The notes under the pieces: generated by a model
Told to the model about the DNA's origin: nothing
What the model saw: the letters and a program-made list of their open reading frames with translations, nothing else
The model's database searches: none
Shown here: positions 1-6,257 of the stretch, piece after piece
How positions within the stretch are numbered: the first letter of the stretch is position 1
How the letters are laid out: every line of letters begins with the position of its first letter
Origin: Casimicrobiaceae bacterium
GTDB taxonomy: Bacteria > Pseudomonadota > Gammaproteobacteria > Burkholderiales > Casimicrobiaceae
NCBI GenBank assembly: GCA_955652025.1
Contig: CATPAO010000053.1
Location: forward strand, 1-6,257
Length of the DNA: 6,257 nucleotides
Direction: 5' to 3'
Translations under genes and position numbers: made by a program

Positions 1-1034
1 ACGCGGGCACCGCGTTTCGCCCGCTCACCGCGGCCTTGGCGGTGCTGGGTGGCGACTATCGGTTGACCGGCGTGCCGCGGATGCACGAGCGGCCGATCGG
101 TGATCTGGTCGACGCGCTAACCCGGCTCGGATGCGACGTGCGCTATCTCGGCCACCGCGGCTACCCGCCGCTCGCGATCGGCCGCGCCGGCGGTGCGGCG
201 GGCGGGGCCGTGCGAATTCGCGGCGACACGTCGAGCCAGTTCCTGTCGGCATTGCTGATCGCGTTGCCGCTCGCGCGCGGCAGCGCCGCCGCGGCGACCA
301 CCGTGCACGTGACCACGGCTCTGGTGTCGCGTCCGTACGTCGCGATCACGACTCATCTGATGGAGCGATTCGGCGTTCGCGTGGAAAGCCCCGACGCGTT
401 CACGTTTCGCATCCCGGCAGGCGCGCGCTACACGAGCCCGGGCCGCCTGCACGTCGAAGGAGACGCGTCGACGGCGTCCTATTTTTTGGCGGCCGGCGTC
501 ATCGGTGGCGGACCGGTGCGTGTCGAGGGTGTCGGTCGCGACTCGATCCAGGGTGACGTCGAGTTTGCCGGCGTACTCGCGCGCCAGGGCGCCGACATTC
601 GCTTGGGCGACGACGCCATCGAGGCGCGGGCTGGGCGGCCGCTCAGTGGCGGTACGATCGATTGCGGCGCGATTCCGGACGCCGCGATGACGCTTGCGGT
701 GACGGCGCTGTTTGCGCAAGCGCCGACGCGCCTCAATAGCATCGGAAGCTGGCGCGTCAAGGAAACGGACCGCATCGCCGCGATGTCGGCCGAATTGACA
801 AAGCTCGGCGCCCGTGTGGAAGCCGGCCCGGATTGGCTCGAGGTGCACCCACCCGCGAAATTGCAAGCGGCCTCCGTCGACACCTACGACGACCACCGGA
901 TGGCGATGTGCCTGTCGCTTGCTACGCTGGCCGGCGTCGCGGTCACCATCAACGATCCCGAGTGCGTGCGCAAGACGTTTCCCGGTTATTTCGACGTTTG
1001 GCGCCGTATCGTGCAACCGCTCGACACGCTGTGA
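1..1034 (+). CDS. aroA: 3-phosphoshikimate 1-carboxyvinyltransferase (EPSP synthase), 5' end missing
   Basis: EPSP synthase joins shikimate-3-phosphate and phosphoenolpyruvate in the sixth step of the cytoplasmic chorismate pathway. The left edge cuts the gene. The reading frame is open from base 3, with [11 protein letters not shown] ahead of the first start-like codon (TTG at 36), so that codon is not the true start. About 343 codons remain; the E. coli enzyme has 427 residues, so roughly the first 90-95 are missing. Family landmarks appear in order: the AGTAFRP loop, the SSQF segment that binds shikimate-3-phosphate, [21 protein letters not shown] with the catalytic aspartate (codon 678-680), WRVKETDR with the catalytic glutamate (762-764), DDHRMAM, and the closing RKTFPGYF. 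This is the class I pattern with Gly in the AGTA loop, which in known enzymes means glyphosate sensitivity (inferred, not tested). The stop TGA overlaps the cmk start. The frame is intact and the identification is secure. Confidence 0.97.
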   Translation, partial: AGTAFRPLTAALAVLGGDYRLTGVPRMHERPIGDLVDALTRLGCDVRYLGHRGYPPLAIGRAGGAAGGAVRIRGDTSSQFLSALLIALPLARGSAAAATTVHVTTALVSRPYVAITTHLMERFGVRVESPDAFTFRIPAGARYTSPGRLHVEGDASTASYFLAAGVIGGGPVRVEGVGRDSIQGDVEFAGVLARQGADIRLGDDAIEARAGRPLSGGTIDCGAIPDAAMTLAVTALFAQAPTRLNSIGSWRVKETDRIAAMSAELTKLGARVEAGPDWLEVHPPAKLQAASVDTYDDHRMAMCLSLATLAGVAVTINDPECVRKTFPGYFDVWRRIVQPLDTL

Positions 1035-1708
1035 ATAGCGCGTTGCCCCGCGTGATCGCGATTGACGGACCGGCCGCGTCCGGGAAGGGCACGATCGCCG
1101 CGGGCGTCGCGCGCGAGATCGGATTCCGCCATCTGGACAGTGGCTCGCTGTACCGGCTGGTCGCGTTGAAGGCGCTCCGCGCCGGCATTCCGTTCGACGC
1201 CGAGGCGGCGCTCGCCGACGCCGCGTCCCATCTTGGCGTGTCCTTCGATGCCGGGGGTATCCGCCTCGACGGCGAGGACGCGACCGAGGGCATTCGGAGC
1301 GAAGCCGTGTCCGCCGGCGCCTCGCGTGTGGCGGTCCACCCGACCGTCCGCGCCGCGCTGCTGGCGCGTCAGCGCGCATTTCGCCAACCCCCGGGCCTTG
1401 TCGCCGACGGCCGCGACATGGGAACCGTCGTGTTTCCGGATGCCTTTGTCAAAGTCTATGTAACGGCGAGCGCGGGAGAGCGGGCACGGCGCCGGTATAA
1501 GCAGTTGATCGCAAAAGGAATCTCCGTTACAATGGCAAGTCTTTTGCGCGATATCCAAGAGCGCGACGCGCGCGACTCGGCCCGAGCGGCAGCCCCGCTC
1601 AAGCCGGCCCTAGACGCCGTGATCCTGGATACGACCGATCTGACTATCGATGCCGCGATCGGCGCCGTCCTTGACCTGTACCGGGTGAGGGCGAGCACGG
1701 GGCGATAA
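1031..1708 (+). CDS. cmk: Cytidylate kinase ((d)CMP kinase)
   Basis: Cytidylate kinase phosphorylates CMP and dCMP with ATP in the cytoplasm. The protein has 225 residues, close to the 227 of the E. coli enzyme. The P-loop GPAASGKGT is at residues 13-21 and LDSGSLYRL at 35-43. [11 protein letters not shown] is at about 127-136, followed by the arginine-rich lid region RARRR (151-155) and the C-terminal motif ERDARDSAR (177-185). I chose the GTG at 1031 because it places the P-loop at the usual distance from the N-terminus and overlaps the aroA stop in a GTGA junction. The frame is open much further upstream (at least to 833), but that part lies inside aroA and has no family similarity. TTG at 1043 and GTG at 1052 would be too close to the first beta strand. 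No Shine-Dalgarno sequence is evident, so translational coupling to aroA is likely. A candidate promoter for rpsA lies inside the gene at 1505-1533. Confidence 0.96.
   Translation: MNSALPRVIAIDGPAASGKGTIAAGVAREIGFRHLDSGSLYRLVALKALRAGIPFDAEAALADAASHLGVSFDAGGIRLDGEDATEGIRSEAVSAGASRVAVHPTVRAALLARQRAFRQPPGLVADGRDMGTVVFPDAFVKVYVTASAGERARRRYKQLIAKGISVTMASLLRDIQERDARDSARAAAPLKPALDAVILDTTDLTIDAAIGAVLDLYRVRASTGR
1505..1533 (+). promoter_or_regulatory. Candidate sigma-70 promoter inside cmk, probably for rpsA
   Basis: TTGATC (1505-1510, 4 of 6 consensus bases) is followed after exactly 17 bases by TACAAT (1528-1533, 5 of 6). This is the best hexamer pair I found in the window, and such AT-rich hexamers stand out in GC-rich coding sequence. 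Transcription would start near 1540, giving an rpsA mRNA with a leader of about 345 bases that includes the end of cmk. In E. coli, rpsA is also served by promoters within the upstream cmk gene. This was matched by eye; no start site is known here. Confidence 0.5.
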
Positions 1709-1883
1709 CGAAGATGAGCGAAGCCGGCGAGGCTCCGAAAAGGGTGCCTCGCGGGCGCAAGGGGCCGATCGGACGCGCTTTGCCGGCGCGTTCGGGTGGA
1801 CATTCACTGACCAACCCGTTCCAGGCGAGAAAAAGGGTTCTCGCACGGTAACGGTCAACCGTTTCGAAAGGGACCAACCCACT
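1709..1883 (+). promoter_or_regulatory. Structured rpsA mRNA leader with four hairpins (probable S1 autoregulatory region)
   Basis: This 175-base gap can fold into four successive hairpins. H1 pairs 1727-1733 with 1746-1752 (7 bp perfect; GCC 1723-1725 with GGC 1754-1756 extends it past a G-G mismatch), loop 1734-1745. H2 pairs 1770-1778 with 1786-1794 (9 bp including one G-U), loop 1779-1785. H3 pairs 1825-1831 with 1838-1844 (7 bp perfect), loop AAAGGG 1832-1837. H4 pairs 1850-1854 with 1859-1863 (5 bp), loop TCAA, and ends four bases before the rpsA Shine-Dalgarno sequence. The H1 loop also holds AAAAGGG. None of the hairpins is followed by a T-run, so they are not terminators. In gamma-proteobacteria, S1 represses its own mRNA through a leader of consecutive hairpins with GGA-type motifs in loops. 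A similar role here is inferred from position and form, not from sequence homology. Confidence 0.6.
1867..1873 (+). promoter_or_regulatory. Ribosome binding site of rpsA
   Basis: AAAGGGA lies 10 bases upstream of the ATG at 1884. The spacing is somewhat long and the match to the anti-Shine-Dalgarno sequence is moderate, which suits a gene whose initiation depends on leader structure. The site is directly 3' of hairpin H4 (1850-1863). The bases between it and the ATG include AACCC (1876-1880), which can pair with GGGTT at 1835-1839. Confidence 0.55.
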
Positions 1884-3605
<1,722 letters not shown>

Positions 3606-3622
3606 AAGGCGGGACGACGGCA

Positions 3623-3917
<295 letters not shown>

Positions 3918-3919
<2 letters not shown>

Positions 3920-3946
3920 ACCCCCCCTTTGGCCCGGGTGGTTTTT
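3918..3946 (+). terminator. Possible weak rho-independent terminator after ihfB
   Basis: ACCCCCCC (3920-3927), starting just after the ihfB stop, can pair with the G-rich segment at 3936-3942: three C-G pairs, one C-T mismatch, then two C-G pairs and an A-T pair. The loop is about 3927-3935. Five Ts follow at 3942-3946, the first being shared with the stem. The mismatch and shared T make it weaker than a textbook terminator, but the location is right for ending the rpsA-ihfB transcript. Confidence 0.4.
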
Positions 3947-4053
3947 CCTTTGAGTTGCTGGCGAAGCCAGACGATTCAGAGCGGCAACCACAAGATGATT
4001 TTGCGGGCCGAGAGCCTTATTTCCCTACAGACCGAGGTTAGAGGATCACGTCG
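3947..4053 (+). other. ihfB-lapA intergenic stretch with the lapA ribosome binding site
   Basis: No gene fits here. A small hairpin, CTGGC-GAA-GCCAG (3958-3970), is enclosed by a possible GTTGC/GCAAC pairing (3954-3958 with 3984-3988; the base at 3958 cannot serve both). GAGGA at 4041-4045 lies 8 bases before the lapA ATG and is a good Shine-Dalgarno sequence. I looked for a lapA promoter and found no hexamer pair worth calling; TTGCGG at 4001 has no convincing -10 at 16-18 bases. Confidence 0.5.
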
Positions 4054-4386
4054 ATGCAGATCGTCCGCTGGATCATCGGCGCCGTCGTGTTTCTCGCGCT
4101 GTTGCTGTTGTCGATCCAGAACTCCGAGATCGTCAAGCTCAATTTTTTTAATCAGGTGACGTTCCAGGCGCCGCTGATCTTCGTCGTGCTGGTCGTTTTC
4201 GCGTGCGGCGTCGCGGCTGGTCTCCTAGCCGGTGCGATCAAGGTGGCGCGGCTCAAGCGGCAGCTTACGCGGCTGCGAGGCGAGCAGCGGAAACCGATCG
4301 GATCTCCCGGACCACACGGCGCGGCGCCCGGAACCGCGCCGGCGTCGGGACCCGGATTCGAGCGCACGTCGCGTGACGACAACTAG
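4054..4386 (+). CDS. lapA: LapA family inner-membrane protein (LPS assembly protein A)
   Basis: This is a small membrane protein of the LapA/YciS (DUF1049) family, 110 residues against about 102 in E. coli. Residues 5-22 and about 39-63 are two strongly hydrophobic helices. Between them lies the family signature QNSEIVKLNFFNQ (22-34). A basic, helix-prone segment follows (ARLKRQLTRLRGEQRK, 65-80), probably cytoplasmic. The tail, residues 81-110, is Gly/Pro/Ala-rich, looks disordered and has no family signature that I recognise. In E. coli, LapA acts with LapB at the membrane in controlling lipopolysaccharide synthesis, and lapB directly follows here. The ATG at 4054 has GAGGA 8 bases upstream. 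The stop TAG at 4384 is immediately followed by ATG at 4387, the start of a 25-codon ORF that runs towards lapB. Confidence 0.92.
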   Translation: MQIVRWIIGAVVFLALLLLSIQNSEIVKLNFFNQVTFQAPLIFVVLVVFACGVAAGLLAGAIKVARLKRQLTRLRGEQRKPIGSPGPHGAAPGTAPASGPGFERTSRDDN

Positions 4387-4464
4387 ATGACGAGCCGCAC
4401 GCTCACTGCGTTCGCTCCCCCTGGAGGGGGAGCAAGCCTCCCTTGGGGCGGCCCGGGAGGCTAG
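4387..4464 (+). repeat. Double-hairpin GC-rich element between lapA and lapB, probably a dispersed intergenic repeat
   Basis: Two perfect hairpins stand one base apart. The first pairs GCTCCCCC (4414-4421) with GGGGGAGC (4426-4433) around a TGGA loop. The second pairs AGCCTCCC (4435-4442) with GGGAGGCT (4455-4462) around a 12-base loop. No T-run follows either, so they are not typical terminators. The lead-in CTCACTGCGTTCGCTCCCCC and the GGGGCGGCCCGGG core resemble palindromic intergenic repeats that I recall as common in Burkholderiales and related betaproteobacteria. No second copy is present in this window, so dispersal is unproven. The element contains an ORF of 25 codons (ATG 4387, TAG 4462-4464) reading through both hairpins, with Gly/Pro-rich composition and no recognisable function. 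It fills nearly the whole gap. Confidence 0.6.
4455..4460 (+). promoter_or_regulatory. Probable lapB ribosome binding site held in a hairpin arm
   Basis: GGGAGG (4455-4460) is the only Shine-Dalgarno-like sequence before the lapB ATG at 4472, with a rather long spacing of 11 bases. All six bases form part of the 3' arm of the perfect 8-bp hairpin 4435-4462. In the folded state the site would be unavailable to ribosomes. Confidence 0.5.
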
Positions 4465-4471
4465 CCGCCGC

Positions 4472-5650
4472 ATGGATTTCGAACTGTGGTGGCTGCTGCC
4501 GATCATCGCGGTGTTCTTTGCGCTGGGCTGGATCGCCGCGCGGATCGACATCAAGCACTTGCTGCGCGAATCGCGCGCACTGCCGCTGTCGTATTTTCGC
4601 GGCCTGAATTTCCTGCTCAACGAACAGCCCGACAAGGCGATCGAGTCGTTCATCGAAGTCGTCAAGGTCGATCCGCAGACGATCGATCTGCACTTCGCCC
4701 TGGGCTCGCTGTTCCGCCGTCAGGGTGAGATCGACCGCGCGATCCGGATGCATCAGAACCTGCTCGATCGTCCGGACCTGCCGTCCGACAAGCGCACTAC
4801 GGCGGTCTACGAGCTCGCGCAGGACTTTCATCGCGCGGGACTGTTGGATCGCGCCGAGGAATTGTTTACGCGCGTCGACGGCACGGCCTATGAGCATCCT
4901 TCGCTCGGGCACCTGATCTCGATCTACGAGACCGAGAAGGATTGGGGCAAAGCCATAACGGCGACGCAGCGTATGGAGGCCGTTGCCAAGCAGCCGTATT
5001 TCAAGGAAATCGCGCAGTATCACTGCGAGATTGCTCAAGCCGCGCTCTTGCGTGGCGATGCGGTCGCGGCGCAACGCGAAATCGATACGGCGCTCGCGGA
5101 GCACCGCGCCTGCACGCGCGCCAATCTGCTGCTGGGCGATCTCCACGCGCAGCGCGCCGACTGGAAGGCCGCCGTCGAAGCGTGGCAACGGATCGAATCG
5201 CAGAACCCCGCGTTCCTGGCGCTCGCCGCCGATCGCTTCGCCGACGCCTTCCGCAAGCTCTCCGACCTGCCGACAGGCATTCGGCTTCTGCGCAACTATC
5301 AATCGCAATACTCGTCGCTCGACACGTTGAACGCGCTGTTCTCGCTCGTGCTCGAGCATGAGGGCGCCGACGCGGCCGCGACAATGGTGAAGGACGAGTT
5401 GGCGCGCAATCCCACGCTGATAGGACTCGACCGGCTCCTGGAAGCACAGCTGGTGGCCGCGCCGGCCGAGCGTCGGCACGATCTCGAGCTGGTGAAGGGA
5501 CTGGTCGGACAGCACACCAAACGGCTCGGCATGTATCGCTGCGAGCAGTGCGGATTCCGCGCCAAACAATATTACTGGCGCTGCCCTGGGTGCCAGAAAT
5601 GGGAAACGTATTCGCCGCGGCGGACGGAAACGCCCGACGGTTATGCTTAG
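4472..5650 (+). CDS. lapB: Lipopolysaccharide assembly protein B (membrane-anchored TPR/rubredoxin-like protein)
   Basis: LapB (YciM) is an inner-membrane adaptor which in E. coli directs FtsH to degrade LpxC, so limiting lipid A synthesis. The protein has 392 residues (E. coli 389). Residues 4-22 form one N-terminal membrane helix (WWLLPIIAVFFALGWIAAR). A tetratricopeptide repeat region follows from about 38 to 340, beginning with YFRGLNFLLNEQPDKAIESF and including LGSLFRRQGEIDRAIRMHQN. The C-terminus carries a rubredoxin-like metal site with CEQC (Cys357, Cys360) and CPGC (Cys371, Cys374); all four cysteines are present, so the protein looks functional. The ATG at 4472 gives the expected short lead into the membrane helix. 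Its probable ribosome binding site lies within a hairpin of the preceding repeat. Pairing with lapA is conserved in proteobacteria and supports the call. Whether LpxC is the target in this organism is inferred from E. coli. Confidence 0.95.
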   Translation: MDFELWWLLPIIAVFFALGWIAARIDIKHLLRESRALPLSYFRGLNFLLNEQPDKAIESFIEVVKVDPQTIDLHFALGSLFRRQGEIDRAIRMHQNLLDRPDLPSDKRTTAVYELAQDFHRAGLLDRAEELFTRVDGTAYEHPSLGHLISIYETEKDWGKAITATQRMEAVAKQPYFKEIAQYHCEIAQAALLRGDAVAAQREIDTALAEHRACTRANLLLGDLHAQRADWKAAVEAWQRIESQNPAFLALAADRFADAFRKLSDLPTGIRLLRNYQSQYSSLDTLNALFSLVLEHEGADAAATMVKDELARNPTLIGLDRLLEAQLVAAPAERRHDLELVKGLVGQHTKRLGMYRCEQCGFRAKQYYWRCPGCQKWETYSPRRTETPDGYA

Positions 5651-5667
5651 CGAAGCGTTCGCAGGAT

Positions 5668-5693
5668 CTTGAACCGCGGAAGTTCAGGATTTT
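5668..5693 (+). terminator. Possible weak terminator or operator-like dyad after lapB
   Basis: CTTGAAC (5668-5674) pairs with GTTCAGG (5682-5688), 7 bp including one G-U, around a 7-base loop. It is followed by ATTTT (5689-5693). The hairpin is mostly A-T and would be weak as a terminator. It overlaps the -35 half of a possible pyrF promoter, so it could instead be an operator or chance. Confidence 0.3.
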
Positions 5694-5708
5694 GAATTTG
5701 CATAAAAT
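5669..5708 (+). promoter_or_regulatory. Possible pyrF promoter in an AT-rich island
   Basis: The bases from about 5682 to 5716 are clearly AT-rich against the GC-rich surroundings. TTGAAC (5669-5674) and TTGAAT (5692-5697) are 17 bases apart, each 4 of 6 to consensus. TAAAAT (5703-5708) is a better -10 on its own (5 of 6) but has no -35 at a proper distance. A start from either would leave a pyrF leader of under 20-odd bases. This is a weak call made on composition and position. Confidence 0.3.
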
Positions 5709-5722
5709 GAGAATTCCCCACC

Positions 5723-6257
5723 GTGCCCACTCCTGAACCGCGCGTGTTCGTCGCGCTCGATTTCGACAATCCGATGCGCGCACTTGCGCTTGCCGATCGG
5801 CTCGACCCGCGCGCCTGCGGACTCAAGGTCGGCAGCGAGATGTTCGCCGTTGCCGGTCCCGAGCCGGTGCGCTGGTTGGTCGAGCGAGGCTTCAACGTGT
5901 TTCTCGACCTCAAATTTCACGATATCCCGAATACCGTCGCGCGGGCCTGCGCGGTGGCAACGCAGCTCGGCGTATTCATGCTCAACGTGCACGCCGCCGG
6001 CGGCCGCGCGATGCTGATCGCGGCACGCGAGGCGGTGACGAATGCCGCCACGCATTCGCAGACGCCGCCGCTTTTGATCGCTGTCACGGTGCTCACCAGC
6101 TTGAACGACGCCGATCTGCGCGAAACCGGCCACGCCGACGGCGCGACCGCGCAGGCAGTGCGGCTTGCGACGCTCGCGCGCGACTGCCGGCTCGACGGTG
6201 TCGTTTGCTCTGCGGTCGAGGCGCCTGCGCTGCGCCAGGCGCTGGGCCGCGAGTTCA
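5723..6257 (+). CDS. pyrF: Orotidine 5'-phosphate decarboxylase, 3' end missing
   Basis: PyrF decarboxylates orotidine monophosphate to UMP, the last step of de novo pyrimidine synthesis in the cytoplasm. Starting at GTG 5723, 178 codons are present before the window ends; the family usually has about 230-275 residues. [10 protein letters not shown] (7-16) is the first beta strand with the conserved aspartate, followed by LKVGSEMF (34-41). The catalytic block [12 protein letters not shown] (60-71) supplies the Asp62-Lys64-Asp67 charge network. MLNVHAAGG (86-94), [10 protein letters not shown] (117-126) and LDGVVCSA (157-164) match later strands. An in-frame TGA at 5708-5710 lies just upstream and the GTG is the first start codon after it. 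The best Shine-Dalgarno candidate, GAGAA at 5709-5713, is weak. The neighbour lapB also precedes pyrF in E. coli. The identification is secure; the start is likely but not certain. Confidence 0.95.
   Translation, partial: MPTPEPRVFVALDFDNPMRALALADRLDPRACGLKVGSEMFAVAGPEPVRWLVERGFNVFLDLKFHDIPNTVARACAVATQLGVFMLNVHAAGGRAMLIAAREAVTNAATHSQTPPLLIAVTVLTSLNDADLRETGHADGATAQAVRLATLARDCRLDGVVCSAVEAPALRQALGREF

Noticed and set aside
36..38. TTG at 36 as the aroA start.
   Set aside because: The frame stays open to the left edge and the preceding [11 protein letters not shown] is conserved EPSP synthase sequence, so the gene begins outside the window.
117..1379. A 420-codon open frame on the - strand across aroA and cmk.
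   Set aside because: It is antisense to two secure genes, its translation is Arg/Ala/Gly-rich with no family features, and long antisense frames are expected where third codon positions are G or C.
1714..1851. A 45-codon ORF (ATG 1714, TAA 1849-1851) in the rpsA leader encoding a very basic peptide.
   Set aside because: It has no Shine-Dalgarno sequence at a proper distance and no recognisable family, and it runs through three hairpins that better explain the sequence as structured RNA. Chance ORFs of this size are common at high GC.
4414..4433. The strong GC-rich hairpin after lapA as a rho-independent terminator.
   Set aside because: It is followed by AAGCC and not by a T-run, and the functionally linked lapB comes next, so a repeat or a translation-level role is more likely.
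4403..5569. A 388-codon open frame on the - strand across lapB.
   Set aside because: It is antisense to a well-supported gene with intact TPR and cysteine motifs, and it has no recognisable domain or upstream ribosome binding site.

Overview
The window is a stretch of conserved housekeeping chromosome from a GC-rich proteobacterium, most likely a betaproteobacterium. That placement rests on three things. The order is aroA-cmk-rpsA-ihfB-lapA-lapB. The ribosomal protein S1 has a Thr/Ala/Pro-rich N-terminal tail and a C-terminus ending [16 protein letters not shown]-rich hairpin repeat between lapA and lapB resembles intergenic repeats I associate with Burkholderiales and relatives. The exact order or genus cannot be read from the window. 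All genes lie on the + strand.

Layout: the 3' four-fifths of aroA (1-1034, cut by the left edge) overlaps by 4 bases the GTG start of cmk (1031-1708). A 175-base leader with four consecutive hairpins (1709-1883) precedes rpsA (1884-3605). ihfB (3623-3919) follows after 17 bases and a possible terminator. After a 134-base gap come lapA (4054-4386) and lapB (4472-5650), separated by 85 bases that hold two perfect 8-bp hairpins. After a short AT-rich gap, pyrF starts at a GTG (5723) and runs off the right edge.

Functionally the window combines chorismate synthesis (aroA), pyrimidine nucleotide supply (cmk, pyrF), translation initiation (rpsA), nucleoid architecture (ihfB) and control of lipopolysaccharide synthesis (lapA, lapB). 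It joins two groups that lie apart in E. coli: cmk-rpsA-ihfB and lapA-lapB-pyrF.

I found no undescribed multi-gene system. The most interesting signals are in non-coding RNA. The first is the rpsA leader, where near-copies of the rpsA Shine-Dalgarno sequence sit in hairpin loops, as expected for an S1 autoregulatory leader. The second is the lapA-lapB spacer, where a hairpin arm contains the probable lapB Shine-Dalgarno sequence and a 25-codon ORF starting directly at the lapA stop runs through both hairpins. A good sigma-70-like promoter inside cmk could drive rpsA. All pairings were made by eye; no folding or database search was run.
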